A stretch of DNA of 5,052 nt from the NCBI GenBank assembly GCA_029779995.1, contig JAKOZM010000137.1:1-5052 (forward strand). Direction: 5' to 3'. This DNA is from Actinomycetes bacterium (GTDB lineage: Bacteria; Actinomycetota; Actinomycetes; S36-B12; UBA10799). A program made the position numbers and the translations under genes. Positions 1-5,052 of this stretch are shown in pieces. The notes under the pieces are model-generated. The model did not search any database. It was not told where the DNA came from and saw only the letters and a list, made by a program, of their open reading frames with translations. How positions within the stretch are numbered: the stretch's first letter is position 1; each line of letters opens with the position of its first letter.

Positions 1-827
1 CAGCCCGGCGCCGCGTCGGGCACCCGGTCGGGCCAGCCGATCCCCAGGGCGATGGGCAGGCGCATGTCCGGTGGGCTCGCCTGCGCGATGGTACTTCCGT
101 CGACGAACTCGACCATCGAGTGCACGATCGACTGCGGATGCACCACCACCGTGATGCGCTCCAGCGGCATGTCAAAAAGCAGGTGCGCCTCGATGAGTTC
201 CAGGCCCTTGTTCATCAGGGATGCGGAGTTGATCGTGACCACCGGACCCATGTCCCAGGTGGGGTGGGCCAAGGCCTGCTCGACGCTGACCTGTTCGAGG
301 TCTGCCCGGCTACGGCCGCGGAACGGCCCCCCGCTGGCGGTGAGGATCAGTCGCCGGACCTCCCGCGATGACCCCGCTCGCAGGCATTGCGCGATCGCGG
401 AGTGCTCACTGTCCACGGGCACGATCTGCCCCGGGGCGGCCGCCGCGGTGACCACCTCCCCACCGATGATCAAGGATTCCTTGTTCGCCAGGGCCAGGGT
501 GCTGCCAGCCTGTAACGCCGCGAGGGTGGGTCGCAGTCCGACCGCGCCGGTGATGCCATTGAGAACGGTGTGCACGCCCAGACCGGCGATCTCGGTGGCG
601 GCATCCGGCCCCTGGTGGACGCTGGCCGTGAAGCCCGACATGTCGGCGCGCGGGTCCGCGATGGCCACGTGCGCCACGCCGAACCGCTGGGCCTGCTCGC
701 GCAGCAACCCGACATCGCTGCCCGCGGCGAGCCCGACCACGCGGAAGGCGCCGGGATTGCGCGCGACCACGTCAAGTGCTTGGGTTCCGATGCTTCCGGT
801 GCTGCCCAGAATCACGAGGTCACGCAC
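1..827 (-). CDS. dxr: 1-deoxy-D-xylulose 5-phosphate reductoisomerase (DXR/IspC), C-terminus beyond the window
   Basis: This cytosolic enzyme makes 2-C-methyl-D-erythritol 4-phosphate from DXP using NADPH and a divalent metal. It is the committed step of the MEP isoprenoid pathway and the target of fosmidomycin. The window holds 275 codons of a protein usually near 390-400 residues, so about 115-125 C-terminal residues are missing. Visible motifs are the NADPH-binding GSTGSIG (8-14), ANKES (114-118), PVDSEHSA (137-144), SGGPFRG (165-171), HPTWDMGP (188-195) and [11 protein letters not shown] (200-210). D139, E141 and E210 match the metal ligands D150, E152 and E231 of E. coli DXR. S165, H188, S201, N206 and K207 match its phosphate/substrate-binding residues, all with the same 21-residue offset. 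The GTG start is chosen because a GGAGGA Shine-Dalgarno lies 7 nt upstream and the protein then begins just before the Rossmann motif. The gene follows rlmN by 20 bp and is probably cotranscribed with it. Codon 105 is a TTA (513-515), a codon expected to be rare in such GC-rich DNA. Confidence 0.97.
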   Translation of the reverse strand, partial: MRDLVILGSTGSIGTQALDVVARNPGAFRVVGLAAGSDVGLLREQAQRFGVAHVAIADPRADMSGFTASVHQGPDAATEIAGLGVHTVLNGITGAVGLRPTLAALQAGSTLALANKESLIIGGEVVTAAAAPGQIVPVDSEHSAIAQCLRAGSSREVRRLILTASGGPFRGRSRADLEQVSVEQALAHPTWDMGPVVTINSASLMNKGLELIEAHLLFDMPLERITVVVHPQSIVHSMVEFVDGSTIAQASPPDMRLPIALGIGWPDRVPDAAPG

Positions 828-834
828 GGTTTGG

Positions 835-840
835 TCCTCC
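835..840 (-). promoter_or_regulatory. Shine-Dalgarno of dxr
   Basis: GGAGGA on the minus strand lies 7 nt before the GTG start of dxr and inside the 20-bp gap after rlmN. It is a strong site and it decides the GTG start at 827, because no ATG lies in frame near the Rossmann motif. Confidence 0.8.
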
Positions 841-847
841 TCGACAA

Positions 848-1939
848 CTAGTTCGTGGTGGCTGCCAGCTGTCCGCACGCCCCGTCGATCTCCCGACCCC
901 TCGTGTCGCGGATCGTGACAGCAACCCCCTTGGCCGCCAGCCGCTCAACGAAGGAGCGCTCCTGCGCGGGGTCCGAGGCCGTCCACTTGCTACCCGGGGT
1001 CGGGTTCAACGGAATCACGTTCACGTGCACCAGGTGTCCGCGCAGCAGATCTCCCAGCAGGTCGGCGCGCCAGTCCTGGTCGTTGATGTTGCGGATCAAG
1101 GCGTACTCGATGCTGATCCGGCGCCGGGTGATGTCGGCGTACTCCCACACAGCGCCCAACACCTCATCCACGGACCACCGATTGTTGATCGGCACGAGGT
1201 CGTTGCGCAGTTCGTCGTCCGGGGCGTGCAGGCTCAAAGCCAAGGTCACCGGCAGGCCCTCCTGGGCAAGTCGACGGATCTGCGGCACCAGCCCCACGGT
1301 GGACACGGTGATACCGCGGGCGCTCATCCCGAATCCCTCCGGAGGCTCGGCGATCATCCGGCGGACGGCGCGCAGGACTGCCGCGTAATTGGCCAGCGGC
1401 TCCCCCATGCCCATGAACACGATGTTGCTGAGCCGACCAGGCTCACCCAGTAGTCCGGTCTCGGCGTCCCGGGCGGCGACCCGCACCTGCTCGAGGATCT
1501 CCCCGGTGCTCAGATTGCGTTGCAAGCCGCCTTGGCCGGTGGCACAGAACGGGCAGGCCATGCCGCAGCCGGCCTGCGAGGACAGGCACAACGTGACCCG
1601 CTTGGGGTAGCGCATCAGCACCGACTCCACCAACGACCCGTCGTGCAGGCGCCACACCGTCTTACGGGTCGCGTCGCCGTCGCAGGTCAGGACGTTGGCG
1701 GCGGTGAGCAGGGTCGGCAGCAGCGGCGCGAGCCGCTGCTTGTCCGCGGCTCCCAGATCGGTGCACTGTTCCACGGAGTCCACATGCCGGACCACGACCT
1801 GCCGGCTCAGTTGCGTCGCGCGAAACGGTTTGGCGCCCAACTCGACCACCGCATCCTTGCGGGCGGCCATGTCCATGTCGAGTAGGTGGACCGGCGGCTT
1901 CCCGCGGCGCGGGGCCTGCATCACGATGGGCAGGTTCAT
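848..1939 (-). CDS. rlmN: dual-specificity 23S rRNA/tRNA adenosine-C2 methyltransferase RlmN
   Basis: This radical-SAM enzyme makes 2-methyladenosine at A2503 of 23S rRNA and A37 of some tRNAs, tuning the peptidyl-transferase exit tunnel and decoding. The 363-residue protein has the usual length. The radical-SAM cluster motif CxxxCxxC is C125, C129 and C132, within [19 protein letters not shown] (120-138). The SAM-contacting GMGEP is at 177-181. C118 and C355 match the two mechanistic cysteines of E. coli RlmN, the second in the C-terminal GACGQL, so the methyl-transfer machinery looks intact. Other family blocks are [11 protein letters not shown] (172-182), TVSTVGL (211-217) and LALSLHAP (233-240). 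The ATG start overlaps the cdsA stop as ATGA and has no clear Shine-Dalgarno, so translation is probably coupled to cdsA. An in-frame ATG at codon 7 is a possible alternative. The frame also stays open upstream through cdsA, but that part resembles no RlmN sequence and is an antisense-style artefact of GC-rich DNA. Confidence 0.97.
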   Translation of the reverse strand: MNLPIVMQAPRRGKPPVHLLDMDMAARKDAVVELGAKPFRATQLSRQVVVRHVDSVEQCTDLGAADKQRLAPLLPTLLTAANVLTCDGDATRKTVWRLHDGSLVESVLMRYPKRVTLCLSSQAGCGMACPFCATGQGGLQRNLSTGEILEQVRVAARDAETGLLGEPGRLSNIVFMGMGEPLANYAAVLRAVRRMIAEPPEGFGMSARGITVSTVGLVPQIRRLAQEGLPVTLALSLHAPDDELRNDLVPINNRWSVDEVLGAVWEYADITRRRISIEYALIRNINDQDWRADLLGDLLRGHLVHVNVIPLNPTPGSKWTASDPAQERSFVERLAAKGVAVTIRDTRGREIDGACGQLAATTN

Positions 1940-2787
1940 CCGCCGACCAGCCAGGTCAACAGGGCCCACGCGACGAAGGCGTTGGGGATCAGGGAGTCCA
2001 ACCGGTCCATCAGCCCACCGTGGCCGGGAAGGATGTTGGACATGTCTTTGACATCGAGATCGCGTTTGACGGCCGACTCGATGAAGTCGCCAGCGGTGGC
2101 GGTGATGCTCATGACCACCCCGAAGATGACACCTTTCCACCACTGCTCGTCGAAGCCGATGATGAAGATGGGGATGGCCACCGCGACCTGGAGTGCAACG
2201 GAACCGGCGAATCCCTCCCACGACTTCTTCGGGCTGACCTGCGGGGCGATCGGGTGCTTGCCGAACAGGACCCCGGCGGCGTACCCGCCGATGTCGTTGC
2301 AGATGGTGATGGCCACGAAGGCGACGATCCGGGTGACGCCGTCGGGTTCGCGCAGCATCAGCATGACAAACCCGACCATGAACAACAGGTAAAAACCGAC
2401 GAAGAGGCTGCCGGTGGCGTCGGCGACGAAACCCTCGGTGCCGCGTCTGATGCGCCACATCAGCGCCACCACGACGAAAGCTCCGAAGATCGCCAGGTGT
2501 GCGGTGACCCCATACAGGTACGCCAACGTCGGACCCACGATGGCGACCACGTAGAGCGGTGTGCGGGCAATGTTGATGTCGTTGTGCAGGAATGCGTTGT
2601 ACAACTCCCACACGGCGATCACCATCGCGACCGTCACCAGGACCGCGAACAGGTACTTGTACCAGACCAGCGTCGCGATGATGATCGCTCCCAGCGCCAC
2701 CCCCACGGCGATCGCGGCCGGCAGGTTGCGACCAGCCCTGCTCTTTGGGGCGGCCGGCTCAGCGGCGGCCGGTTCGGCGCTGCTCAT
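1936..2787 (-). CDS. cdsA: phosphatidate cytidylyltransferase (CDP-diacylglycerol synthase)
   Basis: This integral membrane enzyme converts phosphatidic acid and CTP to CDP-diacylglycerol and pyrophosphate, the branch-point precursor of phosphatidylinositol, phosphatidylglycerol, cardiolipin and phosphatidylserine. The 283-residue protein starts with a soluble Ala/Pro-rich stretch (2-20). About eight or nine hydrophobic segments follow, near 24-42, 45-63, 77-95, 96-110, 125-145, 151-175, 196-211, 218-232 and 266-281. The C-terminal family signature is complete at 238-264: S-x-x-K-R (238-242), K-D (247-248), the H256-G-G loop and D261-R-L-D264. Upstream family blocks are N164-D165 in ICNDIGGY and SPKKSWEGF (185-193). 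The ATG shares its A with the frr stop (TGATG), and the stop overlaps the rlmN start by four bases. The only ribosome-site candidate is GAGGT 3 nt before the ATG, which is too close to work well, so coupling to frr is likely. No uppS lies between frr and cdsA, unlike the proteobacterial arrangement. Confidence 0.97.
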   Translation of the reverse strand: MSSAEPAAAEPAAPKSRAGRNLPAAIAVGVALGAIIIATLVWYKYLFAVLVTVAMVIAVWELYNAFLHNDINIARTPLYVVAIVGPTLAYLYGVTAHLAIFGAFVVVALMWRIRRGTEGFVADATGSLFVGFYLLFMVGFVMLMLREPDGVTRIVAFVAITICNDIGGYAAGVLFGKHPIAPQVSPKKSWEGFAGSVALQVAVAIPIFIIGFDEQWWKGVIFGVVMSITATAGDFIESAVKRDLDVKDMSNILPGHGGLMDRLDSLIPNAFVAWALLTWLVGG

Positions 2788-3344
2788 CAGACCTCGAGCA
2801 GTTCTTCCTCTTTGTGCTTGAGCACCTCATCGACGTGCGCGACCTGCTCGTGGGTGATCTCCTCGAGGTGCGCCAGCGACCGCTTGACCTCGTCCTCGCC
2901 GGCGTCGCCGTCCTTCTTCAACTTCTCCAAAGCCTCTTTGGCCTGCCGACGGATGTTGCGGATGCTGACGCGGGCGTCCTCGGCCTTGTGCCGGGCGACC
3001 TTGATGTACTCCTTGCGGCGCTCCTCGGTCAGTTGCGGAAGCACGACGCGCACGACGTTGCCATCGGTGCTGGGGTTCACCCCGAGGTCCGAGTCACGAA
3101 TGGCCTTCTCCACGGCGTTGACCGAGTTCCGATCAAAGGGGGTGATGAGCATCATGCGGGCGTCAGCGGCATGGAAGGATGCCAGCTGATTCAGCGGCGT
3201 GGGTGCGCCGTAGTAGTCGACCAGGATCTTGGAGAACATGGCGGGATTGACGCGGCCTGTGCGCAGCGTCGCGAAGTCCTCACGGGCGACGGCGATGGCC
3301 TTCTCCATCTTCTCTTCGCATTCGAGCAGGATGTCGTCGATCAC
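2787..3344 (-). CDS. frr: ribosome recycling factor (RRF)
   Basis: RRF acts with EF-G to split post-termination ribosomes and release mRNA and tRNA; it is cytosolic and normally essential. From the GTG start the product is 185 residues, exactly the E. coli length. It begins IDDILLECEEKMEKA and continues with the highly conserved LRTGRVNPAMF (27-37) and YYGAPTPLNQLA (44-55). The central beta domain spans roughly 31-104. The C-terminal part (about 105-185) is charged and helical, forming the rest of the three-helix bundle, and includes R129 and R132 of RNIRRQAKE, the arginines placed at the ribosome contact in the family. The GTG is preferred over an ATG 51 nt upstream because an AAAGGAG Shine-Dalgarno lies 9 nt before it and the upstream extension (CERLGWKSDRTKETPA) matches nothing in RRF. 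It is the first gene of the leftward operon and overlaps cdsA by one base. pyrH, its usual upstream partner, is not adjacent here. Confidence 0.97.
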   Translation of the reverse strand: MIDDILLECEEKMEKAIAVAREDFATLRTGRVNPAMFSKILVDYYGAPTPLNQLASFHAADARMMLITPFDRNSVNAVEKAIRDSDLGVNPSTDGNVVRVVLPQLTEERRKEYIKVARHKAEDARVSIRNIRRQAKEALEKLKKDGDAGEDEVKRSLAHLEEITHEQVAHVDEVLKHKEEELLEV

Positions 3345-3353
3345 GGCAGGTGT

Positions 3354-3360
3354 CTCCTTT
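3354..3360 (-). promoter_or_regulatory. Shine-Dalgarno of frr
   Basis: AAAGGAG on the minus strand lies 9 nt before the GTG at 3344. It fixes the 185-residue form of RRF and rules out the longer ATG form, which would be translated across this site. Confidence 0.8.
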
Positions 3361-3376
3361 GTGCGGTCTGATTTCC

Positions 3377-3382
3377 AGCCTA
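3377..3382 (-). promoter_or_regulatory. candidate -10 element for the frr-cdsA-rlmN-dxr operon
   Basis: TAGGCT on the minus strand fits the actinobacterial TANNNT -10 pattern. It would start transcription near 3370, leaving a leader of about 26 nt that contains the frr Shine-Dalgarno. No good -35 box stands at 17-18 bp (the sequence there reads CAGGAT or CCAGGA). That is common for actinobacterial promoters but makes the call tentative. The promoter must lie between 3345 and the divergent gene, or inside that gene, because no leftward gene precedes frr in the window. Confidence 0.35.
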
Positions 3383-3433
3383 GCCTCTCGCACACGTCGA
3401 TCCTGGGTGCACGCCGAGGCAGCGGGGGTTTGT

Positions 3434-3439
3434 CACACT
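3434..3439 (+). promoter_or_regulatory. weak candidate -10 for a leaderless CDF transcript
   Basis: CACACT sits six bases before the GTG start of the CDF gene, the spacing expected if transcription starts at the start codon. It keeps only the A2 and T6 of TANNNT, and no -35 is visible. Leaderless expression is suggested mainly by the lack of a properly spaced Shine-Dalgarno: a G-run at 3424-3428 is 17 nt away. A second plus-strand candidate, TAGCCT at 3381-3386, would give a leader of about 53 nt. Confidence 0.22.
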
Positions 3440-3445
3440 AGCGTC

Positions 3446-4357
3446 GTGGGACACGATCACGGTCCGGTCACCGCCGGCGGCAGGCACCGGGGAAGGCTTG
3501 CATGGGCCCTCGGCATCGCTGCAGCGGTCTTCGTGCTCGAGGTGGTCGGGGCGATTCTGACGGGGTCGCTGGCCCTGTTGGCCGATGCCGGACACGTCCT
3601 GACCGACGTCCTCGGCGTGGCCCTCGCGCTGGTCGCCGCCACGATGGCGCAACGCCCGCCGAGCCTGCGACGCACGTTCGGGTGGCAGCGCCTGGAGGTA
3701 CTGGCGGCCGCTCTCAATGCACTGCTGCTGATCGGCGTCGGCCTGTATGTCGCAGTGGAGGCGACGCGCCGGCTGATCACACCGGAGCCCGTCGAAGCGG
3801 GTCTGATGCTGGTGTTCGCTGTCGTGGGGATGTTGGCCAATGCCGTGTCGCTGCGCATCCTGACCGCCGGCAAGGACGAGTCGATCAACGTCCGGGGAGC
3901 GTATCTCGAGGTCCTCGGGGACCTACTGGGTTCACTTGCCGTGGTCGTCGCGGCCGCCGTGATCATGGCCACCGGTTGGGAGCGGGCGGACCCGGTGGCA
4001 AGCCTGCTGGTGGCCTTCATGATCCTGCCCCGATCGCTGAAACTGCTGCGCGACGCCGTGCGCATTCTGCTGGAGGCCGCCCCCAAGGACCTCGACGTGG
4101 CCCAGGTCCGCCAGCACCTGACCCAGGTGCCCGGCGTGCGCGATGTCCATGACGTGCACGTTTGGACGATCACGTCCGGGGTGCCCGCGCTGACCGCTCA
4201 CGTGGTGGTGGACTCGTCCCACCTCGCCCAGTGCGGGCCGGAGTCGATGCTGGACCAGTTGCAGGTATGCGCGCTCGACTGCTTCGCGATCAACCACACC
4301 ACGTTCCAGCTCGAGCCGCAGGATCATGCAGCGCACGAACCGGGCGCGCACCAGTAG
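3446..4357 (+). CDS. cation diffusion facilitator (CDF) family metal/proton antiporter, CzcD/ZitB-like
   Basis: CDF proteins export divalent metals (Zn, also Co, Cd, Ni, Fe or Mn) from the cytoplasm in exchange for protons, usually as inner-membrane dimers. This 303-residue protein has the standard layout. A short His-containing N-terminus (MGHDHG) precedes six membrane segments near 18-38, 42-66, 84-104, 118-138, 153-176 and 181-197. The cytoplasmic C-terminal domain (about 205-290) carries VPGVRDVHDVHVW (228-240; H235, H238), AHVVVD (251-256) and a late HTTFQLE (284-290). TM2 has the metal-site pair H50xxxD54 in ADAGHVLTD. TM5 reads E155VLGD159, where zinc CDFs usually have HxxxD, so one ligand is Glu instead of His. 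The loop between TM4 and TM5 is also His-poor. The substrate is therefore uncertain, with Zn the default guess. The GTG start is chosen because it gives the typical MGHDHG beginning; an in-frame GTG at 3407 and ATG at 3350 would add residues unlike the family. It is divergent from frr, and tesB follows 9 bp downstream. Confidence 0.93.
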   Translation: MGHDHGPVTAGGRHRGRLAWALGIAAAVFVLEVVGAILTGSLALLADAGHVLTDVLGVALALVAATMAQRPPSLRRTFGWQRLEVLAAALNALLLIGVGLYVAVEATRRLITPEPVEAGLMLVFAVVGMLANAVSLRILTAGKDESINVRGAYLEVLGDLLGSLAVVVAAAVIMATGWERADPVASLLVAFMILPRSLKLLRDAVRILLEAAPKDLDVAQVRQHLTQVPGVRDVHDVHVWTITSGVPALTAHVVVDSSHLAQCGPESMLDQLQVCALDCFAINHTTFQLEPQDHAAHEPGAHQ

Positions 4358-4360
4358 CCT
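4355..4360 (+). promoter_or_regulatory. candidate -10 element of a leaderless tesB promoter, overlapping the CDF stop codon
   Basis: TAGCCT matches TANNNT and lies exactly six bases before the GTG start of tesB, so transcription would begin at or beside the start codon. Its first three bases are the CDF stop codon. There is no Shine-Dalgarno before tesB, as expected for a leaderless mRNA. No recognisable -35 is present. Readthrough from the CDF gene is an alternative source of transcript. Confidence 0.42.
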
Positions 4361-4366
4361 GCACTG

Positions 4367-5052
4367 GTGACCGTGCATGACCTGCGCGACTCCCCGCCAC
4401 CGGATGTGGGTTTCGTCGAGCGTTTGACCCTGACCAGGATCGACACTGACATCTTCACGGGCTGGTGCCACGCGGGGTCACCGCTACGGGCATTCGGCGG
4501 CCAGGTCGCGGCGCAGGCTCTGGTCGCTGCGGGCACGACAGTGGAGCAGCCGGGTCGGCAGGTGCACTCGCTGCACGCCTACTTCCTGCGTGGCGGCTCG
4601 ACCGTCGACCACATCGTCTACATGGTGGATCGACTGCGCGACGGCCGGTCATTCAGCACCCGGCGGGTGCGGGCGGTGCAGTACGGCAAGACGATCTTCG
4701 CCATGTCGGCCTCATTCGTCGAGCCCATGGCGGGCCCCTCGCACCGTCCCGACGCGGAATGGATCACCGAAGTCCTGCCGCCGCAGGATGTGCCGAAGCT
4801 GGATCTGGCCGATCATCTCGGTCGCTCGGGGCCGCTGGAGGACAACGGCTACCCCCAGCGGGAATTCATCGACATCCGCTTTCTGGAACACGACTGGGCG
4901 CGCACATTCAGCCACGGCCATTACGACCGGATGGCCTGGGTCCGAGCCGACGAAGTCCTCCCCGACGCCAGTCTCTACCACGTCTGCGCCTTGGCCTACT
5001 TCTCGGATTTGAGCATGGTCGGGACGGTCCTCGGCCATCACGGAGGGTCGGC
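4367..5052 (+). CDS. tesB: acyl-CoA thioesterase II (TesB family), C-terminus beyond the window
   Basis: TesB-type enzymes hydrolyse acyl-CoA to free fatty acid and CoA in the cytosol, with a double hot-dog fold. The 228 complete codons cover the first hot-dog domain and the start of the second; the family is about 280-290 residues, so some 55-60 are missing. Recognisable blocks are the N-terminal RIDTDIFTG (24-32), FGGQVAAQAL (43-52), VHSLHAYFLRGG (66-77), VDRLRDGRSFSTRRVRAVQ (87-105), SASF (114-117) and WVRADEVLPD (191-200). ALAYFSDLSM (208-217) places D214 at the position of catalytic D204 of E. coli TesB. The matching Thr and Gln would lie past the window, so an intact active site cannot be confirmed. 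The GTG at 4367 is taken as the start because a -10-like TAGCCT is spaced for leaderless initiation there; GTG at 4373 is a two-codon-shorter alternative. The gene is 9 bp after the CDF gene, but no functional link between them is evident. Confidence 0.95.
   Translation, partial: MTVHDLRDSPPPDVGFVERLTLTRIDTDIFTGWCHAGSPLRAFGGQVAAQALVAAGTTVEQPGRQVHSLHAYFLRGGSTVDHIVYMVDRLRDGRSFSTRRVRAVQYGKTIFAMSASFVEPMAGPSHRPDAEWITEVLPPQDVPKLDLADHLGRSGPLEDNGYPQREFIDIRFLEHDWARTFSHGHYDRMAWVRADEVLPDASLYHVCALAYFSDLSMVGTVLGHHGGS

Noticed and set aside
513..515. A TTA codon in dxr as a possible bldA-type control point.
   Set aside because: A single TTA in a housekeeping gene, with no sign that the organism is a Streptomyces relative, is not enough to propose regulation.
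52..918. A 288-codon plus-strand open frame over dxr.
   Set aside because: The opposite strand encodes a DXR protein with every catalytic motif. The plus-strand product is Ser/Arg/Pro-rich and resembles nothing.
1940..2611. The rlmN reading frame stays open upstream to an ATG at 2611, suggesting a 587-residue fusion protein.
   Set aside because: The extra residues are an Arg/His/Gly-rich out-of-frame reading of cdsA with no RlmN similarity. The ATG at 1939 gives the exact family length and the standard N-terminus.
2020..3189. A 389-codon plus-strand open frame antisense to cdsA and frr.
   Set aside because: It is a shadow of the GC-biased third positions of the minus-strand genes. It has low-complexity Asp/Gly/His/Arg composition, no domain and no ribosome site, and it crosses two well-supported genes.
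3345..3395. Longer RRF starting at the ATG at 3395.
   Set aside because: It adds 17 residues not found in RRF and would place the Shine-Dalgarno inside the coding region. The GTG at 3344 gives the canonical 185 residues.
3350..3445. Longer CDF protein from the ATG at 3350, or from the GTG at 3407.
   Set aside because: Both extensions are non-family sequence without a ribosome site, and the ATG one would overlap the frr ribosome site region. The GTG at 3446 gives MGHDHG, typical of CDF N-termini.
4358..4366. A terminator between the CDF gene and tesB.
   Set aside because: The gap is only 9 bp and has no inverted repeat or T-run. No convincing terminator hairpin was seen anywhere in the window.

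Overview
The window carries six protein-coding genes on high-GC DNA and looks like ordinary chromosome from an actinomycete (high-GC Gram-positive). The evidence is the strong G/C bias at third codon positions, three GTG starts supported by Shine-Dalgarno or promoter position plus one by homology, the gene order frr-cdsA-rlmN-dxr, and protein sequences that, from memory, resemble mycobacterial and other actinobacterial homologues. I cannot name the genus.

Left and centre (1-3344, minus strand): a tight cluster transcribed right to left. It runs frr (ribosome recycling factor), cdsA (CDP-diacylglycerol synthase), rlmN (23S rRNA/tRNA adenosine-C2 methyltransferase) and dxr (DXP reductoisomerase, cut off by the left window edge). 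frr and cdsA share one base (TGATG), cdsA and rlmN share four (ATGA), and rlmN and dxr are 20 bp apart, so the four are almost certainly one operon. It joins ribosome recycling and rRNA/tRNA modification with the committed steps of phospholipid synthesis and of the MEP isoprenoid pathway. This is the actinobacterial form of the widespread rpsB-tsf-pyrH-frr-...-cdsA/dxr neighbourhood.

Middle (3345-3445): a 101-bp divergent intergenic region with no gene. It must hold the promoter of the frr operon and probably that of the divergent transporter gene. pyrH, the usual neighbour upstream of frr, is absent.

Right (3446-5052, plus strand): a cation diffusion facilitator (CDF) metal/proton antiporter, then 9 bp later a TesB-type acyl-CoA thioesterase II truncated by the right edge. 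The thioesterase appears to have its own leaderless promoter, whose -10 hexamer begins at the CDF stop codon.

There is no rRNA, tRNA, CRISPR array, insertion sequence, phage gene or evident repeat, and no gene-free stretch over about 100 bp. I found no novel system. The points worth checking are an atypical HxxxD/ExxxD metal site in the CDF protein, the stop codon/-10 overlap, and the loss of the pyrH-frr linkage.
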